Below are positions 1 through 10,920 of a stretch of 64,000 nt of DNA, piece after piece. Each line of letters begins with the position of its first letter. Position 1 is the first letter of the stretch. The notes under the pieces were generated by a model, which saw only the letters and a program-made list of their open reading frames with translations, ran no database searches and was not told the origin of the DNA. The position numbers were made by a program, and so were the translations under genes. The DNA is from Spizellomyces punctatus DAOM BR117 (lineage: Eukaryota; Chytridiomycota; Chytridiomycetes; Spizellomycetales; Spizellomycetaceae): contig NW_015971543.1 of the NCBI RefSeq assembly GCF_000182565.1, forward strand, positions 213,084 through 277,083. The letters are read 5' to 3'.

Positions 1-3000
1 GTTGACTACTGGGGAGACCATCACTTTTCTGCGGAATGAAGCTGAATCCGTGATAATCTTTCACGCAGGCATATGTAGAAGCAGTGATGCTAACGTCACC
101 AACGGGACAGCGCTCTTGGGTCTTGTAAAAACATTAGTTTGACGACCTATAGAGTCATAAATTTGCTTTGTAAATAAGTTTACCTTTTCAGCGATTACCA
201 CTACACATGTTGAAGTGTAATGGCGATCAGTTGAATTGTCTCTCCAGTGTCTTGCAGCAAGGTCATGATAACTTACCGGTATCTCCGATAACATCATACC
301 GAAAGTTCTTTGGTCCACCCATAATCGCACCGCAGGCTTGACCTGCTCACTGGTAAGTTGATGCAGTTCATGATTAATACATAATTTGATACGTACCTGT
401 ATGTATGCCGATTCGCATCTTCAATGGACTTTTTATGATTTGCATCACAATTGCACTTGTATTTAGCTGCTGTTCAACGTATGCTTGCATTTGCAATGCG
501 ACCAAGCATATTGACAGGGCTCCAGTTTTGGGCTCTGCCGATGTTGTTAGCGATGAGCAAGCAACGTACGCATCTCCTGAAAATCAGATCTTTTGATCAG
601 CCAAGCGTCTCAATTAACGTATCACTAAATTAGAGTGCCTATACCTATAGTCGTTATCTGCATTATAGATTCTTCATATTAGTACAAAGTATGAATTCCT
701 AAAAGCACAAATCTAGTACCTTTTCCACGCCATACTCTTCGGTGAGATGATCAAAGTAAGTGAAAAGTGTGTTGAGCATTTTAACGATAGTCAAGGGTTC
801 TAGATTACTCGACATGGCTGTGAAGCTAGCTTAGGAATAAGTGACTGTGTAGTTTTGTAACCGACAATGGTCAATTGCAACTTACCCTGCAATGTCCATA
901 TGTAAAACCGTCACCATGTCCATCTCCTCATAGACAATACTTGTCGGATCCTCTAATAGCTTCAAAATCACCGCCTGCGGTAATATGCTATGCAGAACTG
1001 CTGCACTCTTGTTGATTTCGTCTGCAACAAGTTCTCCCTGCGTATCCAATATCAAATCGATGAGATAATCCACCCTCCGTCGCTTCTCCATCAAGTAGAA
1101 AATCGCAACCCATGTACATCCACTGAGGACCATACATGCAGCTTCCTGCCACACGGCTTGGCCAAGAGCTAGCTGCATGATCACGACAGTAGGTCCAACA
1201 AGGGAAGCCGCAATGGTTCGCCAAAGGAATATCATCCCCTCAATTCGCATGCAGAAAAAGAATGCAATGTGTGGTATGACGCAACCAGTCATAAAGTCAT
1301 AATGTCCAAGCTGACTCCAAGGCAAAGTAATGCAGATTATCGTAATCCAGATGGTGCAGACGTATATCCAGAAAATAATCTGGCGGGGCACAAATCTTCG
1401 TGAAGGTGCCGACGTTTCTGCCACCGCGAACACTGACACTCCGGTTACCAGCAGCTGAAGCCCAACGCTGGCGACTCCACATCCGAGAATCAGATAGTAG
1501 GTTTCAGGCGTGTCAACTAGCTGAACGCCATTTTTAATGGCGTTATATATCCCCATAAAGTAGAATAATATTTCGCATAAGAGCACTATGGAACCAGCTC
1601 TCACAAACGGGCCGCGTGTGTCTGCCGTGAAGTCTCCTCGGAACCGATTTTCAATCAGAGGATGTTTGAAGCGTACTCCAAGTGGGTCGAATTCGTTATA
1701 AACAATATTCATGTAACTGAGGCCCGTAGCAGTTGATATATCAATTTTGGCGCACATTCGCTGTACTACATCCACCAGTACTTCCTTTGCCTCAGGATTG
1801 TGACCCGTTTCGTCCTCAGCTGCTGGCTTTACATTGCTTGGACTGGCTACCTCTCGCATCGTTGCGAGAATACTTGGTTCGTGAGGTTCCGCTTCACGGG
1901 TTGGCTCAGAATGCGGCTTGGCAGTCAGGGTACCAAATTCTCTCTCCACATGGCTAACGTTTGTTCGACCTGTTTTCGCCACTGTCAACGGACTCCCTAG
2001 TGTTGCTACCCCCATAGCTACCTTGGCTGGATGATGAGCGTCCATTCCGCCTCCCAATGCGAGCCCTGCTGAACCAACGCTCAAGTATCTATCCAAAAGT
2101 ATCTTGGATGTCCCGGCATGCCCTGTTGAATTAGGAAAGCCGAACCCCGATCGAGTTTCAACTCCTCCCTCTTCGCTAACTGTGGGTAGTTGCCCGCTTA
2201 CGCTGTCTTCCACGTCGGAAGATAAAGGTGCTCTTGCATAGGCGGAACTCACAATTGCGGTATCGATCCGTGCCACGGACCCAAACCGAGACGCTAATCC
2301 TTCTAAAGCGCTAGGCGTAAAACTGGACTTTCGAGAGTATCGTCGGGAGGCCGACAGCTCTGCAGTTTCAACCGGTCCAGTTACAGAATATATTGGTATG
2401 ACTCCTTTTCCTTTGACAGGGCGAGTTCCAAGTGAGACTGTTTCGAAAACTAATAAATACTGGAAAGTCAGTAGCAAGAATTATAAGCATATCTGTACAA
2501 ACAGAACAGACCCCCAACTATTTTCTGTTGCACATTTTCGGTCACAATGATCTCCTGCTCATGTGCAAGAGAGCACATTCTGGTGGGAGGTCAATTAACA
2601 AGCCGGTAGGCTGTTTAATGATGATTCAATAATTCCTCACCTGCTAGCTACAAATATGCGTAATCAGTTAGCTGCATATCCTATACAATGAAATCAAGGT
2701 TAGCTCATACCTGTATTTACAACGTCTCCATAGATCTATGACGATTCGGGTGAAGGTCAGATAGGACGAAACGGTAGTTAGATTAACTATCTCTGTTGAC
2801 CCATTCTGGAGCGTAAAATCTGGCTGCGATACCTCGTAAACAAACTTTTTGCGTCCAACAATTCCAGCAACCAGTGGACCTACAATCCAGTATGCATGAG
2901 AAATGGCAGTCTCATCGGTGATTCAGCGCCTGACTTTCCTCACCTAGTGCAACACCAAATTCAATGTCCAGTTTGATAGAGATGCGTTCATCCCCAATGT

Positions 3001-4775
3001 CGTATAATTGTGGATTGTTGAAATAATCCCGAAGGGTAAGTGCCAGGTCGAGCATCTTGGAACGGTGCAGATATGGAATCGGTAAGCTACAGAGTATCTG
3101 AACTTGCGACCTACTGTGTGGGAAAGCGTACCTGACGCAGATGGGTATTGCTTCTATGCAGTCCACCTACGAGGAGAATTTTGGTGGAAATCGTCTACAT
3201 CATACGAAATTGACGGTCAAAGCCGGAAATACAAGCGAAGAAAGAGTAATTTGGGGTTGCACACTTTTATCTTGGTCACGTCGCTATAATCTTCAATCGC
3301 CTCGTCCACATGTTGGAAGATCCCGTTAAGAAGAGCCAAAGCGTCTTTTGTGGACCCTAATGTGGATGCTACTTCTTTGAAGTTCTTGAGATCACAAAAC
3401 ATGACGGAAGCTAAGAGTTCATCGGTCAAAAATAACGCGCATTGCATGAAAGGACCTGAATTCGCCTACCTTGAGGGAATCTCTCTGCGATCAGATCAGA
3501 TCTTCCTATTCCAGACTCTCGTAGTTTGGCCACAATTGACTTCGGAAGTGATAAGGAGAGAAGGTAGTCTGTCTTCATGCGCTCAAGCCTCATCTGCGCA
3601 AGACGGTCTTCTACAACCTGGCATTTGATGTATCTGGAAAGGGAGAGAAGGAGGCCGCCTGTGAATATCCTGGTTCAGATCATTGCAGTCTTCAATTTGT
3701 GTGCTATCACGCTCTCACCCTATTCGACGCTTTCGATCTCCGGCAACAACTAGGCCATAGGACACTATGGCAGTTATTAGAAAGGGTACGGCATAGATTA
3801 CAGCCGGGTAGGCACCGTGAGCAAGCGCTACAAAAGCTAGCTTCACAGTGCACAGTATGCTGACCGCAAACAGACCAGCCACTCCTTGCAGATATGTCGC
3901 TGCAAATCCGCTCGATATGGTGAAATATAAAATTGATATTGTTGACACCGGCCCAACTGGATCCGCAGCATCTGGTGCAAGGTAAAAGTCCCAGGCAGCC
4001 CCGGCGCATACGGCAAACGTCTGGTGGTAAACAAGTATTGATGAATCTGGCGACGAGCTACTAGCTTTTTGATTCGTAGGTCCCGGAAAGAGACGCTTAC
4101 CTCCAGTGCAGTCAATGCAATACGCCAAGTCTTTGATCTCAAAGACAGCCAGATGTAAACTTTCCCTCTCTTCCACACTGTCGCAAATAAAATGAACATC
4201 CAACTCAGGGTGTAAATAACCCACAACAGTATGAATCCTCTCGTAAATCGTTGGCCATTCCGTTCAAATTTCGCGTACTCGGTTCGATAGGTCGGAAACA
4301 TGATACCCGTGTATTGCAACAGTTGAAGGAACGCCAGTAATCGGAGGTGAAGAACTCGGTTGGGAAGAAGTTGTGTGCGGAAGTAGTGCTCTTCAGTACG
4401 TGTATGATGGAAGTGAAGGGTAAAAGGGTTCATATAACGTCGTAGAAGCGAACGATCACTTTCCAGGGATGTGACATCGAGGAAGGTGACGTTGGCATCA
4501 GTAAGGTTAGCATCGGCGTTGCTGCCTTGCTCGACGCTTTTGGCCGAGGAATCGTCATTGACATCTACGGGTGAAACTTGCGAAGCTTTGATTCGGATTT
4601 TAGGGATATTGTCCTTCGGTTTTGCTGCACCTGGAATGGCGTTCAAATTCCCCTTTGCACTCGCAGCTGGTGAATGTCCAGTACGCTGACGTGGGACATG
4701 TTGGATCGTATCTGTTGTTGTCAACTCGTACACTAATCGTTCCCACCATGCTCTTAACCGGTGCCGATATCTCAT
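1..4775 (-). CDS. Membrane adenylyl cyclase, 2x(TM bundle + class III cyclase domain), 3' end off the window
   Basis: Makes cAMP at a membrane. Seventeen exons join in one frame (at least 1226 residues): 4775-4101, 4020-3719, 3633-3470, 3410-3265, 3194-3132, 3055-2944, 2879-2833, 2735-2711, 2647-2641, 2579-2519, 2459-886, 825-720, 657-645, 576-397, 342-277, 200-184, 121-1. Order: N-terminal region, hydrophobic bundle (about residues 130-325), cyclase domain 1 (about 380-560, MFCDLKNF, KIKTIS, YEIYGDVVNTASRM, VKGKG), Ser-rich linker, second bundle (about 822-990), cyclase domain 2 (from about 1050, HMDIAGFT, TTIGDAY, RIGIHTG, YDVIGDT). This is animal tmAC architecture, unlike the LRR/PP2C-containing CYR1 of Dikarya. 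The Lys in KIKTIS favours ATP over GTP. The start is the first ATG of the frame. Exons as small as 7, 13 and 17 nt are notable. The gene is cut by the window edge, not broken. Confidence 0.93.
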
Positions 4776-5455
4776 TTCAAGGCAGGCAAAACTCAAACCT
4801 TGCGTACCTAGTGGACGGAGGGTGCCTGCCTCACATCCGCGATTGCGTGACGGGAGCCATTGGATGTGCTCAGCTGCCTATCAAATTCGAGGATATACCC
4901 TCAATACCTAGAACCAGAACCCTAAAAATATACTCCGGAGGTCCTTTACAAATCGAGTCATATATAGTTAGGTTTAAGTTGGGATTAGAAACCTGACCCT
5001 GCTGAATACAGCTCTGCTCACAAATACAATGCGGACCGAGTCGGCCGCACCCTCTCGGTCATTAGCCTCGCGCAAGCAAGGGAGTGCCGCGGCACCAGAC
5101 AAAACCACGAGCTGGGTCCACGACAAGATATCCTTCAAGAACTGGCGCGAAAAGAACGCAGAGGGTAATAAATAACAGCAAGAATGACCAACCATTGGAA
5201 GCGTGGGAGACATGGTCTTTCTGCACGGCTCGGCCACCATGGTAGAAGATGGGTGAAACAGCGGAGCCTTTGGTCACTTTGTGTTGTGCTAAAGTGGACA
5301 TTGCATAAGCATTTAGAGAGCGAGTCTCTTAATGCAACCAGGGCGATGCGTTTATTGCCGTGCTCAAGAAATCCTGCAACCATGGTAAAGAATACCAAAG
5401 ATCAAGCGGAACCTCTTGGCCACCGCGTGGTCTACTACCGTTGAAAGCATCACGA
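4776..5455. other. Unresolved stretch between the cyclase start and a putative gene
   Basis: About 680 bp upstream of the cyclase. All three minus-strand frames have short open stretches between 4974 and 5400 with hydrophobic runs, such as FQWLVILAVIYYPL and GWSFLLLFITLCVLF. They cannot be spliced with confidence. They could be 3' exons of the gene starting near 5965, or chance ORFs. The cyclase promoter must lie within roughly 4776-5000. Confidence 0.3.
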
Positions 5456-5965
5456 CTAGTATAGGCGAAGCTGTATTAGCTTTTTGGAGGACATTACTTG
5501 CATCAAATCAAGTGCTTTAGGAAAAATAAACTGTGGATCAACCGGCATTTTGCAACTGTGGCGGACCGCCAAAGGCCTCGCTGCGCTTTTTGTTTCCACT
5601 CGAGATGGCCCCCCCTCGCTATGGCCTGCCATGCAGATTGGCCACTTATGAAGTCCCTTTGAGTTTAATTTTTCTTGTTCAGTTCCGCTCGTATCCTTCT
5701 TGTGCAAATTCATATCGGCTTTCTCTCCCCATTTCACCTGCCTTTCGCTTGCTATGTAATCCGCATAAACAAGACCGATCTTTCTTTGGCTGAAATGACG
5801 TTGGCTGGATGACGTCGGTGGGAGAGATACTACAAGTCTCTGCTCACGTGTAATGTCTCTGATAGTAGGATAATCCGCTCCGATACGGATGGGGGACAGC
5901 AACACACGCGCGTTTTTTTTGGAAGGAGGTAGCGATCCATAGCCGCCTAGCAAAGGTTGTTTCAT
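5456..5965 (-). CDS. Hypothetical protein, possibly the 5' part of a spliced membrane protein
   Basis: Not recognised. An open frame runs from 6202 to 5456. The most natural start is the internal ATG at 5965, giving MKQPLLGGYGSLPPS, a dileucine-like N-terminus of the kind seen in endosomal or vacuolar membrane proteins. The rest is basic and polar without a family motif. A possible donor (CAA|GTAATG near 5488) and hydrophobic stretches further downstream suggest more exons towards 5000, but the phases do not join cleanly. It may equally be a chance ORF. Confidence 0.25.
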   Translation of the reverse strand: MKQPLLGGYGSLPPSKKNARVLLSPIRIGADYPTIRDITREQRLVVSLPPTSSSQRHFSQRKIGLVYADYIASERQVKWGEKADMNLHKKDTSGTEQEKLNSKGLHKWPICMAGHSEGGPSRVETKSAARPLAVRHSCKMPVDPQFIFPKALDLMQVMSSKKLIQLRLY

Positions 5966-7235
5966 CCCGACGGCCGGACCAGATGATCGTATGAAAGATC
6001 CTCTGATAGCGCGGAGAAAAAGGAAAGACTTTTGATATGGGTCTTCCTGTAGATATACATGTGCCTTGACGGGTTCCTTGTCCCTTTGATATCGGGTTAA
6101 TGGGGAGCATGACGGTAAGCCTCTCCAAAATTTAAAGCCTTTGACAAACATCATTTCCCTGCGCTGCAGGTTTCCGCTAGGCTTCCACATATTTCTGGCC
6201 ATGTACGCTCATCAGCAAACCAGTGCTAGCGTGATCCGCCAATGGATCAAGACTGTCTTTCGGAAACATCAATTAGAGGATGGAAGATGCTCTGACACAC
6301 AACGAGATGTCCACACATTTGTGTCGATTCACTCAGTCACCGATACGAAAGAACTACGCGAACATGTTGAAAAGGCTGGCTTCCGACCACGACCAAAATC
6401 AGCGGCTTTACGGAAGGAGGTTTACGTCCATCATCAAAAGGCTGGATTTCGGCAACGCCCAAACTGTGCAAAAATGTTGCTCGCACGGCACACCCGCAAG
6501 ATGGGCATTCCTGCGCAGTCTGTAGTTCGATCTCCCTCACTTTCCCTCCCAAGATCAGGCAACCCTGGAAGTATTCACCGCAGCCGCTCCTGTATTCGGA
6601 GCCTTTCTCAAGTATGTCCGATATAAGTAGTTCTAATATTGTTGATTATGTGGATGTTGTAGTACATAGATTAAGTTTACTGAATGTTTGTAAATATATA
6701 ACAGTCCTACAGTATCAGATATCATTTGCGGAGGCACTGAAGCCTCCCTTGAACAGTCTTCACCATTACATTTCCTACGGGCTCTCATAAGAATGCTGCG
6801 CCGTCCCAGAGATTATGCCTAAACTCGAGGATGAGTCCCGGGAGTAACAGCCTATCACCGAGCTCAAAGGCCACTCGTACCCCTGGGAAAGGGTAACATT
6901 GGCGTTCGAACCTGCTTGAAAGAAGACATGGACCCGAAGATGGTGTTGAAATGAATATCGTTTCATATAGTTTTATAACATGCTCTTTCAGCTACCAACT
7001 TACACAATAACAGCATCCTTCCACCGCCGACAGGCAGTCGTCGCTGGTTATGCTAGATCGATATTCCCCGAGGGATGTCATCAGCAATATAGCCATATTT
7101 AGTTTAATGAACATGCGCGTCACTATCGCATGTCACATCTTATCCATCTATAAGCCCTTCCTCCCTCTTCTTCTGTTTGACATCTTGTTCAGCTTCATCT
7201 TGTTTGATTTTCAACAACGCAGCCTGGTCGTTAAA
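5966..7235. other. Intergenic or unresolved, with an imperfect internal repeat
   Basis: No gene can be supported. A plus-strand ORF (6141-6626, 161 codons) has no recognisable domain. It contains two imperfect copies of a roughly 30-bp segment beginning aaaaggctgg (about 6370 and 6438), encoding KAGFRPRPK-like and KAGFRQRPN-like peptides. Upstream of PEPC (6650-7235) the DNA is AT-richer, as expected of a promoter. Confidence 0.35.
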
Positions 7236-10200
7236 ATGCCAGAAGATGGAACAGATACTGCTATTGATGGACATGCATTACCCTCTTCCCCGTCAAGTGC
7301 AAGCACCTCCAAAAGCGGGTCAATGCAGGAACTGATATCGACGCTGATAAGTAGCGAAGTTACTCATGGCGATGCTGTAGACTTCAATGCCCCGCTGAGA
7401 GTACGTACAGGTTTTTTATGCTGGATCGCTTTGTTTGAATCTTATAACCTTTATTATGCAGGAAGATATCCTGCTCCTCTCTGACATTTTGCTACACATC
7501 ATCAAAGAACATGCCAGCATTGCAGGCGGGGCGCCTGACAAGTTGGCTGCAAAGGTCGATGAGCTTCTACACGCATCACGACGATATTTTACGAACCCAT
7601 CTGATGAAACGTTTACGGAATTGCTGGCGCATATTCGCGATGTTAAGCATCCAAGTGATTATTTGGAGATTGCACGAGCCTTTCAAGAATTTTTGACTCT
7701 GGCGGATATCGCTGAGCGTCAGCACCGAGTACGCAGGTGGCGAGGTTATCGCAGTGGAAAAAGTTCGCTCTCCTACCGGCAAACCTGCCGTGATGCCTTC
7801 AATCTCCTAGCATCACAAGGTAACTGTAACTGTTCTAGTTACGACGTTGAATGGTTGCTGAGAATGGGATTTGCCAAAAGGATTTACTCCGAAACAGATC
7901 CGCGACACACTGCTGAAACAGCAAGTTGATCTGGTTCTGACTGCTCATCCAACCCAAGCAGCGCGGCGCACTCTACTAGATAAGTACCTTCATATTGCCA
8001 ATCTTCTGGCCGTCCGAGACCGGACTATTATGTACGTCGTGATTTCTATCTGGATCTCGATGTTCCGTACGTTCAGCAGCAAAGAGCTAATATGCCATTT
8101 CTGAAAAGGACTCCACAAGAAGAAGTCGACTTTCGCAACACGTTGGAAGGTGAAATCCTCGCTGCTTGGTAAGACTCGCCGGTATACGTGAACAAACCTT
8201 TCAGTAACAGAGTGTCCGTTTCAAGGCAAACAAACACGGTTCGGAGAATCAAACCAACGCCGGAGGACGAAGCTCGTAACGCTCTCATGGTTATCGAGAA
8301 CACTATTTGGACATCCTTGCCAAATTTTATGGGAACCGTCGATCATGCCCTAGCCGAGATTGGACAGCCACCATTGCCAATTGATAGCACACTAATTACA
8401 TTTGGAAGCTGGATTGGAGGTAAATATAACAAAATTCCAATCATATTCCGTACTCATTTTTGTAACGATGGGTCTCCCAGGCGACCGCGATGGTAATCCC
8501 TTTGTCACATCCGATGTGACTCGGGACGTCATCAAACTTTGTCGTTGGCGTGCCGCGACTCTCATATATGCTGAAGTGGATAAATTGATGTTTGACCTCA
8601 GTATGACTGTGTGCAACGACGAGCTGCAGAAGGTTGTAGCGGAAATCCCCGAAGATGTGATCGTTAACTCATCGCGAAAGACAAACCTCACTTTCCCGAG
8701 GGGTAATGTCCCTCGCGACGAACCATATCGGTTGCTGCTTACAGTCCTACGCGATCGATGCAAGGTGACGGAAGAATATTTGCAGCAAGCAATAGGGGTC
8801 CCCAATCCGCCACCACCTCCACCCGGTTTCATCTCGCATTCGAAGGATTTATTAGAACCCTTGCTACTTTGTCATAGATCGCTTGTAGAATGCGGAGACC
8901 ATTTGGTGGCGAATGGACGATTGCGAAATCTCGCACGACGCATCTCTGCATTTGGGCTGTCCCTTGTTAAGCTCGATATACGACAGGAGTCTGAGCGCCA
9001 CGCAGAAGCAATGGATGCTATAACGCAATGGCTCGAGGTCGGATCGTACAATCAATGGTCTGAAGAGCAAAAGCAAGAGTGGTTAATAAAAGGTTCGCGG
9101 GGTACTTTGCTCATGTCATTTTGAACAACACTATATCTAATAGCTGCTAACATCAGAGCTGCAAAACCGCCGCCCGTTGGTTCCCCATGATTGGCCTGAA
9201 AGTTGTACCGGTACAGACAACGTTTCGGAAAACGTCAAAGAAGTCGTGGCTACCTTCCGTATGCTGTCCAAAGTCGGAACGGACGCGTTGGGAGCATACG
9301 TGATATCTATGGCTCGTACGCCGTCTGATATCCTGGCCGTCGCCCTTCTGCAAAAAATTGCAGGTATCCAAGAGCCGATGCGCGTTGCTCCTTTATTTGA
9401 GACGAAAGCAGACTTGGAAAATGCGTCATCCACAATTGATCGGTTATTGTCGGTTGAATATTACCGCAAGTCCATTAATGGAAGGCAGGAGGTGATGTTG
9501 GGCTACTCGGATTCCGCCAAGGATGGGAGTCGGCTTACGTCAGTTTGGGGTCTATACAATGCACAAGAAGAACTTGTACGTACATGCGAAAAGCATGGAG
9601 TGCAATTGACGCTGTTCCACGGAAGGGGCGGGAGCGTTGGAAGAGGAGGAGGTCCGCAGCACTTGGCCATCCTCTCACAGCCGAACGGGACTGTGCAAGG
9701 CAGGATGAGAATCACAATTCAGGGAGAGATTATTGATCACCATGTACGTTAAACATGCTTTCCAAGCAGCTGAAGCTAGTTGAAAACTAACATGCGCTAT
9801 AGTTTGGACATACAGGAACCGCTGAGCAGACGCTAGAACGATACACTACCGCCACGCTGATCTCGACTTTGGCGCCTCCACACCCACCGAAGCCAGAATG
9901 GCGCGCACTGATGTCTCAAATGTCAAATACATCTTGTGACTTTTATCGGCGAGTTGTCCGGGAGATGCCAGACTTCATTCCTTATTTCCGCTCTGCTACT
10001 CCTTTAGCTGAGATAGGAAGTATGAATATTGGCTCTAGACCTGCCAAACGGCGGGCTACAGGTGGCATTGAAACTTTGCGTGCCATTCCATGGATCTTTG
10101 CGTTCACCCAGACGCGATCGCACCTTCCTGTGTGGTTGGGAATAGACGAGGCCATCGCGCAAGCTAAAGAAAGCGGCAAGTTGGGATTGCTAAGAGAGAT

Positions 10201-10716
10201 GTATCGCAATTGGCCCTTTTTCAAGTCCACGGTGGACCTCATTCAAATGACTTTGGCAAAAGCGGATCCCAGGATATCTGGTACGCACAACGTTTTCTTA
10301 ACTGATAGCACACCACACGATATGACTAAAACTGCCGTATAGCATATTATGACGCGCGGTTGGCTCCTGAGGCTGTGAGACATGTCGGAGCTTACATTCG
10401 GGAGAGGCTCGACCAATGTATTCGTCTCATTCTCGAGGTTTCTCAATCGAACGATCTTCTAGCCTCGGATCCTGTCGTGCGGCGTGCCGTGGAGTCGCGC
10501 CTTCCGTTCACCGACCCAATCAAGTAGGTAGTTCTGACGTCGCGGTCTAAGTATATCTGGCTAACCTCCTCTGTATTGCTTAGTCTGTTACAGGTTGAAG
10601 CTTTGAGTCTTTTGCGTGAAGCCGAGGAAATTGGAAAGGAGGAAGATCCACAGTTGCGCGATCTGATGTCAGTGACCATTCAAGGTATTGCTATGGGAAT
10701 GGGTAACACTGGTTGA
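7236..10716 (+). CDS. ppc: Phosphoenolpyruvate carboxylase
   Basis: Converts PEP and bicarbonate to oxaloacetate and phosphate, an anaplerotic cytosolic step. Ten exons give 972 residues with no frame break: 7236-7400, 7462-7819, 7881-8031, 8109-8168, 8226-8419, 8481-9092, 9157-9743, 9803-10280, 10343-10523, 10584-10716. Seen in order: DLVLTAHPTQAARRTL (catalytic His), KPTPEDEAR, GGDRDGNPFVTSDVT, QNRRPL, GYSDSAKDGSR (family consensus GYSDSGKDAGR), FHGRGGSVGRGGGP and the C-terminal GMGNTG shared by PEPCs. The N-terminus lacks a plant-type phosphorylation site that I can recognise. The start is the ATG before MPEDGTD. An in-frame ATG at 7107 or upstream is possible but unlikely. Nine introns argue for long residence in the genome rather than contamination. 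The enzyme is not expected in Dikarya, which use pyruvate carboxylase. Confidence 0.97.
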
Positions 10717-10920
10717 TGAAGTTATGAATCTTGTTAAGTTGGATATTTGTTACATATCCTATGATTTGTCAATATTCATTTAAGTTGGAAAAATACATTA
10801 AAGAGAGTTCTGTTCAGCCCTGTGTATGACTCACACAAACGCGCAGACAAATTGACGGCAATCCCACCAAGCATCCGCGCCTTGGTTGAGCTGCAGGCGA
10901 TTATAAGAGTCTGTTTGAGG

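Noticed and set aside
1-4775. Guanylyl cyclase or rhodopsin-cyclase fusion as known in zoosporic fungi
   Set aside because: No retinal-binding helix with Lys is seen. Domain 1 has Lys (KIKTIS) where guanylyl cyclases have Glu, and two TM bundles with two catalytic domains fit adenylyl cyclase.
6193-6626. Transposase or recombinase ORF
   Set aside because: I looked for catalytic motifs and terminal inverted repeats and found none.
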